Assembly (NCBI GenBank): GCA_905192805.1
Contig: CAJJMF010000142.1
Coordinates: forward strand, 1 to 6,532
From: an uncultured Sutterella sp.
GTDB lineage: Bacteria > Pseudomonadota > Gammaproteobacteria > Burkholderiales > Burkholderiaceae_F
Length of the DNA: 6,532 nucleotides
Direction: 5' to 3'
Shown: piece after piece, positions 1 through 4,798 of the stretch
Layout: each line of letters opens with the position of its first letter
Numbering within the stretch: the stretch's first letter is position 1
Program-made: the position numbers and the translations under genes
The notes under the pieces: generated by a model
Seen by the model: the letters and a program-made list of their open reading frames with translations, nothing else
Told to the model about the DNA's origin: nothing
Database searches by the model: none

Positions 1-61
1 CATTGCTTTGAGAGTTTAGTTACTTTCGAAGATTTCACAAGGTGAAGTGTGAAGATAAGGC

Positions 62-91
62 ACTCAAAGGAGGACATGTCCAAGTTTGAGT
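62..91. repeat. 30-bp imperfect palindrome downstream of mscL
   Basis: Seen directly: ACTCAAA (62-68) pairs with TTTGAGT (85-91), and the perfect palindrome GGACATGTCC (72-81) lies at the same centre, so 24 of 30 positions are symmetric. TCAAAGG (64-70) could instead pair with CCTTTGA (93-99), and CTCAAAG (63-69) with CTTTGAG (6-12). A consensus Shine-Dalgarno AAGGAGG (67-73) sits inside it on the plus strand, only two bases before an ATG that opens a seven-codon frame (76-99). It could be a protein-binding site or a transcript-end hairpin for mscL. No T-run follows on the mscL strand, so a classical intrinsic terminator is not supported. Confidence 0.4.
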
Positions 92-131
92 ACCTTTGAA
101 ATAACGGTCTTGTCGACCCCTTCCCCATTCT

Positions 132-608
132 TTAGCTGTTGTTCTTCTTCAACAAATCGCGGATTTCGCGCAAGAGTTCGATGTCTTCAGGCGTGGGAGC
201 CGGAGCAGCAGGCTTGGCTTCTTCGGCCTTCATCAAACGTTCGGCTTCCGCTTCGATACGCTTACGGAGCGTGGTCACCGCCTTGATCAACCAGAAGATC
301 ACAAAGGCGAGCATTAAGAATTGAACCACGGCCGTCAAGAACGCACCGTAGCCGAAGACCGTCGCACCAGCCTTCACTAACGCATCGTAAGTCTGCGGAC
401 CGGTATAGCCTTCGACCGGCTTTAACACCACGAACAAGTTCGTAAAGTCAGGCTTGCCAACGACAAAGCCCAGCAACGGATTCACGATATCCTTCACTAA
501 GCTATTAACAATATTCGAAAACGCGGCACCAATAATCACGGCCACGGCCAGGTCCATCACATTGCCTTTGGAAATAAAGGCTTGGAACTCTTTTAAAAAT
601 TGACGCAT
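132..608 (-). CDS. mscL: Large-conductance mechanosensitive channel MscL
   Basis: Inner-membrane homopentameric channel that opens under membrane tension and releases solutes during hypo-osmotic shock. The 158-residue product has the family layout: an amphipathic N-terminal helix (MRQFLKEFQAFISKGNVMDL), TM1 at about 17-46 with the small-residue pore constriction AVAVIIGAAF (21-30), a periplasmic loop at about 50-84, and TM2 at about 85-110 ending in basic residues (TLRKR). The C-terminal bundle helix EDIELLREIRDLLKK (141-155) follows an Ala/Pro-rich linker. The length is slightly above the usual 130-150, because of the charged helix and linker at 115-140. The ATG at 608 follows a good Shine-Dalgarno (AAGGAA, complement of about 617-622). 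The gene appears monocistronic. No convincing sigma70 promoter was found upstream, so its regulation is unknown. Identification is secure. Confidence 0.97.
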   Translation of the reverse strand: MRQFLKEFQAFISKGNVMDLAVAVIIGAAFSNIVNSLVKDIVNPLLGFVVGKPDFTNLFVVLKPVEGYTGPQTYDALVKAGATVFGYGAFLTAVVQFLMLAFVIFWLIKAVTTLRKRIEAEAERLMKAEEAKPAAPAPTPEDIELLREIRDLLKKNNS

Positions 609-730
609 TTTTAAATTTCCTTCTTAGGGGAGCGAAAAGCTTTTTCCTCGCTGGCGATCGTACCCGGAACGGGTGTGAGCATTTGATCGAAAGCGTATCC
701 TGTTAGGAAAAAGGTAGGAGGTAACGTTCA

Positions 731-850
731 GTGCGGGCAGAACAAGGTTCAGGCACCTGTTGTGAGCTCAGCAGATCTCAGCGCTATGCGTTGAGTCTCC
801 GTCTGGGGGAATCTCAGAGCAAGCACACGAAACGCTTGGTTTCGTCGTGA
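731..850 (+). CDS. Candidate 39-residue small ORF, unknown
   Basis: I do not recognise this product. A GTG start at 731 is preceded by a full AGGAGG (716-721) with nine-base spacing, and the frame runs 39 codons to TGA at 848-850. The peptide begins MRAEQGSGTCCEL and is hydrophilic, rich in Ser, Arg and Gln, with a Cys-Cys pair at residues 10-11. It has no membrane segment or signal peptide. It lies antisense to any long mscL leader and overlaps two hairpins (777-795, 827-845). Those hairpins could equally mean that the region is a non-coding structured RNA and the ribosome-binding match is chance. The strong Shine-Dalgarno is the only real argument for translation. Confidence 0.2.
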   Translation: MRAEQGSGTCCELSRSQRYALSLRLGESQSKHTKRLVSS

Positions 851-937
851 CACTAAACTGCGTGAAGAATTTTAACACAAGCGATTTCGTTGGTGATTTA
901 TATAGGACCTTTTTTGATATAGCGTGTGCCTCTAGCC

Positions 938-969
938 AAACGGACTACGTCTCGCGACGCAGTCCGTTT
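938..969. terminator. Terminator-like hairpin after the glycerate kinase-like gene
   Basis: AAACGGACT (938-946) pairs perfectly with AGTCCGTTT (961-969). After one A/C mismatch, CGTC/GACG (948-951, 956-959) continues the stem to a TCGC loop. It starts 25 bases beyond the stop of the minus-strand gene ending at 995. Only three T follow within the stem on either strand, so it is a strong stem with a weak tail. It probably ends or protects the kinase-like transcript, and it may also stop plus-strand reading. Confidence 0.6.
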
Positions 970-994
970 CGGTGCATTCCTTAAGACGAGAGGA

Positions 995-2101
995 TTAAAC
1001 GCGTGCCGCTAACACTCGGAAGAGATTATTCGCTGCCCACATAAGGGCACTGTCACGGCGTAAGGTGGCCTCCCCTTGCTTAAAGGCAATCGGGAAAACC
1101 GCGGTAATACCTGCTTTATAGTAGGGCGTCAAATCGTCAGGCAACTCTGTCGTAAAGAGCACTTTCACTGGGGCCTTGGCTTCAAGCAACGACGTGAGCG
1201 ACCCATCCGTTAAACGGGCCACATCCAACGTTTCCAACGCCGCCACGGCAATGTCTGCTTCGTCCACGGACAATTCCATACCCGACTTAGCTAAAAACGC
1301 CTTGATATCGGTCACGATATTGGCTCGGATCATGCCAAAAAGCCCCGCAGCGGCACCGCCACCAGCGGCACCACCGGCCACCCCGTGAATACGTTCCCCG
1401 CCTTGACGACGAATCGTGTCGGCTAAGTGGCGTAACCCAGCTTCCAGAAGCGTCACATGTTCGTCCGTAATGCCAGGTTCTTGGCGGATACGCTTTTTCA
1501 AGGTTTTCGGATCCGACAACGTCTGTTGATGGTCGACGAGCACCGAGATCGTATGCGCGTTCGGCGACAAGAAAAAGCGATTCGGGGCAATCTTATCGAT
1601 TTGTTCCAGCGTGGCCCCCATCGGCAAGAAGGGCTTACCTTGACGGTTTAAAAAGCGCACTCCTAAAGCGGCGGCCATCCCACAGCCGGCATCCGCAACA
1701 AAGGTCTGGCCCATACCCACCCACACTTTACGGTGCCCGGCGCTCAAGGCATGGGCAATCAATTCCCCCACCCCATACGTGGTGGTATTCAAGGCACTAA
1801 AGCCAGGCTGACGATGTTGAGAACCCGCGGCTTCGCTCGCCGCAATGACGGCGGTGTCACCGGCACTCAGATACCGCGCACTCACTGGGGTACCACACGG
1901 TCCCATGACAGGTAACACAACGTACTGTCCCCCTAAACGACTACGCATGGTTTCCAGTAGCCCGTCACCACCCGTTTCAAATGCCACACTACGGGTTAAG
2001 ACCTGTGGCCATACGGCTTTGGCCGCTTGCGTCAAAATGGCGCTCACCCGTGCTCGGGAAAGCTGAGTCCCTAACTCTTCAGGGATTAACAATAACTGCA
2101 T
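995..2101 (-). CDS. Glycerate 2-kinase-like protein with altered signature motifs
   Basis: The 368-residue product follows the whole-length pattern of the GarK/GlxK glycerate kinase family (ATP-dependent phosphorylation of D-glycerate, usually about 380 residues). Matching blocks are the N-terminal strand MQLLLIPEEL, TGGDGLLETM (43-52, family DGGEGT), TTTYGVGELIAHAL (106-119, family TSRGTGELI), GMGQTFVADAGCGMAAALG (129-147, family GGSATNDGGAGM), the Gly/Ala-rich GVAGGAAGGGAAAG (240-253, family GAGAAGG), and AGITAVFPI near the end. Several residues normally conserved are gone: the DS(F/Y)K motif near the start reads PEELGTQ, DVTNPL reads DHQQTL (190-195), and the TGEGxxDxQS motif is replaced around 288-305. 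It may be a catalytically dead or repurposed paralogue. The ATG at 2101 was chosen because the protein aligns from there. The in-frame TTG at 2218 overlaps the likely -35 element. Confidence 0.75.
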   Translation of the reverse strand: MQLLLIPEELGTQLSRARVSAILTQAAKAVWPQVLTRSVAFETGGDGLLETMRSRLGGQYVVLPVMGPCGTPVSARYLSAGDTAVIAASEAAGSQHRQPGFSALNTTTYGVGELIAHALSAGHRKVWVGMGQTFVADAGCGMAAALGVRFLNRQGKPFLPMGATLEQIDKIAPNRFFLSPNAHTISVLVDHQQTLSDPKTLKKRIRQEPGITDEHVTLLEAGLRHLADTIRRQGGERIHGVAGGAAGGGAAAGLFGMIRANIVTDIKAFLAKSGMELSVDEADIAVAALETLDVARLTDGSLTSLLEAKAPVKVLFTTELPDDLTPYYKAGITAVFPIAFKQGEATLRRDSALMWAANNLFRVLAARV

Positions 2102-2189
2102 CTCACCGTCTCTACTCAATGGGGTTTTCTTTCTGCTGTTGTGCCGGCGTGTCGATGGAAGCCTTTGCGAAATCCCACGCCAACTAGGT

Positions 2190-2218
2190 ATTTTAGCATA
2201 GTGGTCATTTTGGCCCAA
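2190..2218 (-). promoter_or_regulatory. Candidate sigma70 promoter of the glycerate kinase-like gene
   Basis: On the minus strand TTGGGC (complement of 2213-2218) and TAAAAT (complement of 2190-2195) are separated by exactly 17 bases. Transcription would start near 2183, giving a leader of about 80 bases before the ATG at 2101. The placement rules against translation from the TTG at 2218. Confidence 0.5.
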
Positions 2219-2231
2219 CGGCTGTTACGTT

Positions 2232-2255
2232 CGAACACAGCAAAAGCTGTGTTCG
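2232..2255. repeat. Perfect 10-bp hairpin with AAAA loop between divergent genes
   Basis: CGAACACAGC (2232-2241) and GCTGTGTTCG (2246-2255) are exact inverted repeats around AAAA. The element lies just upstream of the -35 of the minus-strand kinase-like gene and about 170 bases before the plus-strand winged-helix gene. No T-run follows on either strand, so it is not an obvious terminator. An operator shared by the divergent genes is possible but unproven. Confidence 0.5.
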
Positions 2256-2331
2256 TCAAGCATGTTTCTGAATGTACCTATTGCGTAAACAATCTTTTAT
2301 TTCAATAGATTTTATCGATGAATTTGTTACC

Positions 2332-2354
2332 CTAGAGAGTGGAATACTCTCGAG
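2332..2354. repeat. Inverted repeat in the winged-helix gene leader
   Basis: GAGAGT (2335-2340) and ACTCTC (2346-2351) are perfect inverted repeats around GGAAT. Beyond one mismatch, CT/AG (2332-2333, 2353-2354) extends the symmetry. It follows an AT-rich stretch (2290-2330) likely to contain the promoter and lies about 70 bases before the ATG at 2423. It could be an operator bound by the adjacent DNA-binding protein or a leader RNA hairpin. Neither is shown. Confidence 0.35.
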
Positions 2355-2422
2355 ACGTTCCCCCTCGTTTTCCGCGAGCCTTGTGCTCGGTTGCTATTGT
2401 GTGTCACGTTAGGAATTGTGTT

Positions 2423-3004
2423 ATGTCAAATTGGAAGCTGCCCCCACTGCAATCACAAGTTTTGGACCTTATCGTCGAAGCAGGAGGTGCGGCAACCGCT
2501 CGCGAACTTGCTGAACAACACCAACTCAAAACACACAGCGTCTCGGGCGCCTTAACGAATCTTTACTCGCGCGGAATCTTACGCCGCGAGCCGGCTTCGA
2601 AAGAAACCAATGCTGGATATCGGTTTTTCTTAGTCGAGAACTGGGAAAGTAAAGCGCTTTCTCACAATCGTTGCCGTGAAACGAAGCCTGACTATCGTGT
2701 CACTAAAGTCATGCACGACTTGTTCTTGCAAATTGAACGAGGGGTGCACACGGCACCGGCCTTAAAAGCCTTGCTCGATATTGAAGAATGTGTCTTTGAC
2801 TCGAGCTTAAATGAGTTGATCGAATCGGGTTACGTGGAGGTCAGCATGGAGTTGGATCAACCCACCTACCGTGTGACCGACAAAGTCATGATTTACGACA
2901 ATACGGATGCGGAACTGCAAGCCCTTTTTCATAAAATGGCAACGAAAAACCAGTTCTATTTTGTTCCGAAAGCCCTCCCTGTCACGCCCGTGAAACGCCT
3001 TTAA
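2423..3004 (+). CDS. Protein with two winged-helix-like halves, probable DNA-binding regulator
   Basis: This 193-residue protein matches no named family that I recognise. Residues 8-72 read as a winged helix: helix 1 QSQVLDLIVEAG, helix 2 TARELAEQHQL, recognition helix HSVSGALTNLYSRGIL, and a wing ending AGYRFFLV. Residues 93-157 repeat the pattern: VTKVMHDLFLQIERG, TAPALKALLDI, CVFDSSLNELIESGYVEV, and a wing ending PTYRVTDKV. A hydrophilic linker (73-92) joins the halves and an acidic helix (about 159-172) follows. The start at 2423 has AGGA (2411-2414) eight bases upstream. A GTG at 2339 would add 28 residues outside the fold and overlap the inverted repeat. The next plus-strand gene is DprA-like, so the two may work together, although 219 bases separate them. 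It is cytoplasmic; its target is unknown. Confidence 0.7.
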   Translation: MSNWKLPPLQSQVLDLIVEAGGAATARELAEQHQLKTHSVSGALTNLYSRGILRREPASKETNAGYRFFLVENWESKALSHNRCRETKPDYRVTKVMHDLFLQIERGVHTAPALKALLDIEECVFDSSLNELIESGYVEVSMELDQPTYRVTDKVMIYDNTDAELQALFHKMATKNQFYFVPKALPVTPVKRL

Positions 3005-3197
3005 GCCAGCGTTGAAGAAAACGGTGGATGCTCAGCCTGACGCGTGTGGCTCTGGGATGAATAGGCTCACGGATACCATAGACCTTCACCCATTGCGGAC
3101 GTTTGCTCTTAGGACTTACCCTTGATGGTTTAACCGAATACTCAAACACAGCAATGTTTCCTAAGATATCAATCGTGTCCCCCCAATTGATAGCCAA
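2982..3197 (-). CDS. Doubtful 71-residue basic ORF in the gap before the DprA-like gene
   Basis: Product unrecognised. A TTG start at 3197 opens a frame of 71 codons that fills most of the 219-base gap between the two plus-strand genes and overlaps the 3' end of the winged-helix gene by 23 bases, tail to tail. The peptide has a plausible protein composition: MAINWGDTIDILGNIAVFEY, then a strongly basic half with SPKSKRP, HPRATRVR and RFLQRWLK. Against it, GAGGG directly abuts the TTG with no spacing, there is no ATG, and an in-frame stop lies just upstream at 3201-3203. It may be a remnant, a small basic protein, or chance. Confidence 0.25.
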   Translation of the reverse strand: MAINWGDTIDILGNIAVFEYSVKPSRVSPKSKRPQWVKVYGIREPIHPRATRVRLSIHRFLQRWLKGVSRA

Positions 3198-3223
3198 CCC
3201 TCAGATAGGATCATGAAGACATC

Positions 3224-4078
3224 ATGCCTAATACACCTTTTTCGGTTCGACCCGATTACGATCGTTTTGTTGCTCAAGAAGCGCAATACTTCCCCAGCGC
3301 TTCCCGTGCAGCGGTTGAGCGATTAATCGACTCTTCTCTGCCAGAAGAAACCCAGTGGGTGGCGCGTGACCGCGATGGCTACCCCGATGAACTGAACATT
3401 GTTCCGCGTTCACCAGATGTACTAGTGTACGAAGGGAATCTGCCCCTTTTATCACGTCAGGTGCGCTTAGCCGTCGCGGGATCGCGGGAAGCCCCGCCCG
3501 AACGTGTCCAAACCACCAATGAACTCGCCAGTGCTCTCACGGAAGACCACGTTGCGCTACTGAGCGGCATGATCTCTGATATTGATGAAGCAGTTCATTT
3601 AGGCTCTCTCGCAGCACGCCAATCCTCCGAGCATGTCACGCTGTCAACCGCTATGGTGACCTCCCCCTTTGGGGCACCCTGGCCACTGGGGCGACACAAT
3701 TTGGCACGTAAACTCGTGCGTGCAGGGGGACTGGTGGTCTCCTTAGCTCCCCAATTGCGCGGGCTCTCACTTTCCGAATCCGAACGCTTAGCGGTGGTGA
3801 AATACCGACAGTTGATCGAGGCAACACTCTCCTCAGCGATTCTCATCATGTATGTCAACGACGGTGGCTTTACGACCAAGCTGGTCCAAGAAGCCATTGC
3901 GCTTGAGCGCCCGGTTCTCCTCTGGCATGAGGTGCTCACCGACGGCAGTCAAGACGTTCAGACGTGGTTGAGTAACAACCCCAAAGACCGCACCGGTCGG
4001 GAGCTCTTTGTCGTTGTTCACAATGTCGAGGAAATTCATCAAGCGATTAGTGCTTGGCAGAATGTTTGGTGGCTGTAG
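3224..4078 (+). CDS. Divergent DprA/Smf-like Rossmann-fold protein without winged helix
   Basis: DprA (Smf) binds single-stranded DNA and loads RecA during transformation; its Rossmann domain belongs to the wider SLOG superfamily. The order of DprA blocks is clear in these 284 residues: YPDELNIVPRSPDVLVYEGN (53-72), VAGSRE (84-89, family VGSR), LLSGMISDIDEAVHLGSL (112-129, family SGxAxGIDxxAH), GGLVVSLAP (168-176, family GxxxSE), LAVVKYRQLIEATLSSAILI (189-208, family RNRIIAxLS), and GGFTTKLVQEAIALERPVLL (214-233). The Gly of GID is Asp here, the RNR motif is KYR, and the protein ends without the C-terminal winged helix many DprA proteins carry. Canonical competence function is therefore doubtful, and a nucleotide- or DNA-sensing role is an alternative. 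The ATG at 3224 has only a weak GAAG (3215-3218) or a distant AGGA (3207-3210) upstream. Confidence 0.75.
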   Translation: MPNTPFSVRPDYDRFVAQEAQYFPSASRAAVERLIDSSLPEETQWVARDRDGYPDELNIVPRSPDVLVYEGNLPLLSRQVRLAVAGSREAPPERVQTTNELASALTEDHVALLSGMISDIDEAVHLGSLAARQSSEHVTLSTAMVTSPFGAPWPLGRHNLARKLVRAGGLVVSLAPQLRGLSLSESERLAVVKYRQLIEATLSSAILIMYVNDGGFTTKLVQEAIALERPVLLWHEVLTDGSQDVQTWLSNNPKDRTGRELFVVVHNVEEIHQAISAWQNVWWL

Positions 4079-4294
4079 GGTAATTCCTAAGAGACGCCCC
4101 ACCCCTGAACTGCTAACATAATCGTGCAGGCCCAAAGGCTTGAGCTCCTCAGTGTCGATTTTCACCTCCCATTCGTCCGAGTGATGCTCGCCAATGAGCC
4201 TGCTTTTCTTTTCCCTCTTCCTCTCATCCGCTGACTTTCTCCTCGCGTCCTTGCGAGCCTCTCTGTGTCAAGTCTTTTCCGTTCTCTGTCTGAG

Positions 4295-4303
4295 TGTTAT
4301 ACT
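4295..4303 (+). promoter_or_regulatory. Candidate extended -10 promoter upstream of marR
   Basis: TGTTATACT contains a near-consensus -10 hexamer TATACT (4298-4303) with the upstream TG of extended -10 promoters. A 17-base spacer would put TTTTCC at -35, a poor match, as is common for this class. Transcription would begin near 4310 and the leader RNA would then include the hairpin and T-run at 4334-4354. Confidence 0.4.
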
Positions 4304-4333
4304 CCCAGTAGTTTTTTGTTTTTTTTATTGATT

Positions 4334-4362
4334 GAGACAGTGGTCTCGTTTTTTCCTATTAA
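4334..4362 (+). promoter_or_regulatory. Palindrome overlapping a second marR promoter; also terminator-like
   Basis: GAGAC (4334-4338) and GTCTC (4343-4347) are inverted repeats around AGTG. The left arm plus one base reads GAGACA, four of six matches to a -35, and exactly 17 bases later stands TATTAA (4357-4362) as -10. Transcription would then start within a few bases of the ATG at 4375. MarR proteins commonly bind palindromes overlapping their own promoter, so this is a good operator candidate. In RNA from a promoter further upstream, the same stem followed by T6 (4349-4354) would resemble an intrinsic terminator. Confidence 0.45.
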
Positions 4363-4374
4363 CACACGCCCCGT

Positions 4375-4782
4375 ATGAGCACTAGTATCGAAGCTTGGTT
4401 CCAATTACGCCGTCTTGAGCAACAGATCCAAACGGTCCTCGCACGCGAGTTACAGACCATGGGAGAGTGTCCTCTGATGGTCAATGAGTACTATTTGCTC
4501 TACTTTTTAAACCTCGCCAAACATGGAAAACTCAAACAGATTGACCTCGAAGACAAACTCGGTTTGAGTCTCAGTGCCACCTCACGCATGATTGCGAAAC
4601 TGGAAGAGAAAAACTGTGGTGTTATCGCCCGTCAAGTCTGTCCCGAAGACAAACGAGCGGTTTATATTGTGTTAACGCCGAAAGGACGTGACCTCGTTGA
4701 AAGTGTAAATCCGTTGATTGACAAAGCGCTCCAACAATTCCCACTGCTCCAATCCGACGATTTACAACAACCGGCTGTCTAA
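4375..4782 (+). CDS. MarR-family transcriptional regulator
   Basis: A 135-residue dimeric winged-helix regulator, typically a repressor released by small ligands or oxidants. Visible parts are N-terminal dimerisation helix AWFQLRRLEQQIQTVLAREL (7-26), helix-turn-helix KQIDLEDKLGLSLSATSRMIAKLEEK (54-79), and the diagnostic wing PEDKRAVYIVLTPKGRDLV (90-108), then a C-terminal dimerisation helix. There are three cysteines (32, 81, 89), two of them flanking the start of the wing, so redox sensing is conceivable. The ATG at 4375 has no Shine-Dalgarno, yet an in-frame TAA at 4360-4362 excludes a longer protein and helix 1 excludes a much shorter one. This suggests leaderless or unusual initiation. 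The oxidoreductase gene follows 16 bases after the stop, so the two are almost certainly co-transcribed and the regulator probably controls both. Confidence 0.93.
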   Translation: MSTSIEAWFQLRRLEQQIQTVLARELQTMGECPLMVNEYYLLYFLNLAKHGKLKQIDLEDKLGLSLSATSRMIAKLEEKNCGVIARQVCPEDKRAVYIVLTPKGRDLVESVNPLIDKALQQFPLLQSDDLQQPAV

Positions 4783-4798
4783 AGGGCGACGTACGATT

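Larger units (their letters stand above)
609..994. other. Gene-poor, hairpin-rich intergenic region
   Basis: This 386-base stretch lies between mscL and the glycerate kinase-like gene, both on the minus strand. It holds the mscL leader (Shine-Dalgarno near 617-622) and small stems ACCCG/CGGGT (662-674), CTCAGCGC/GCGTTGAG with a three-base loop (777-795) and ACGAAAC/GTTTCGT (827-845). ATCTCAG occurs twice (775-781 and 811-817), and there is a T6 run at 910-915. A terminator-like hairpin lies at 938-969, and a short plus-strand ORF at 731-850 has a strong ribosome binding site. No long ORF or known RNA family was recognised. The density of stems would fit a structured transcript, but nothing here proves one. 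Confidence 0.5.
4079..4374. other. Pyrimidine-rich intergenic region before marR
   Basis: About 300 bases separate the DprA-like stop from the marR start. A weak stem GCTC/GAGC (4186-4199) followed by T-rich sequence may end the DprA-like transcript. From 4201 to 4250 the plus strand is about 86% pyrimidine, and a small stem CTCGC/GCGAG lies at 4242-4257. Two T-rich runs (4312-4327, 4349-4354) flank the palindrome described separately. On the minus strand a frame from 4267 runs without stop into the DprA-like gene and would encode a highly charged peptide, but it has no good start and is not called. Confidence 0.5.

Noticed and set aside
2102..2218. A 39-residue N-terminal extension of the glycerate kinase-like protein
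   Set aside because: The TTG at 2218 coincides with the likely -35 element, the extension is basic and unlike the family, and the fold begins at the ATG at 2101.
2339..2422. GTG start 28 codons upstream of the winged-helix gene
   Set aside because: It sits in an inverted repeat with no ribosome site, whereas the ATG at 2423 has AGGA at good spacing and begins just before the first helix.
3833..4165. A 110-codon minus-strand frame starting with GTG at 4165
   Set aside because: About three quarters of it is antisense to the well-supported DprA-like gene. I kept the upstream open stretch only as a finding.
4718..4798. Upstream extension of the luciferase-like frame into marR
   Set aside because: It lies inside the marR coding region in another frame; the ATG at 4799 immediately after marR is a normal operon start.
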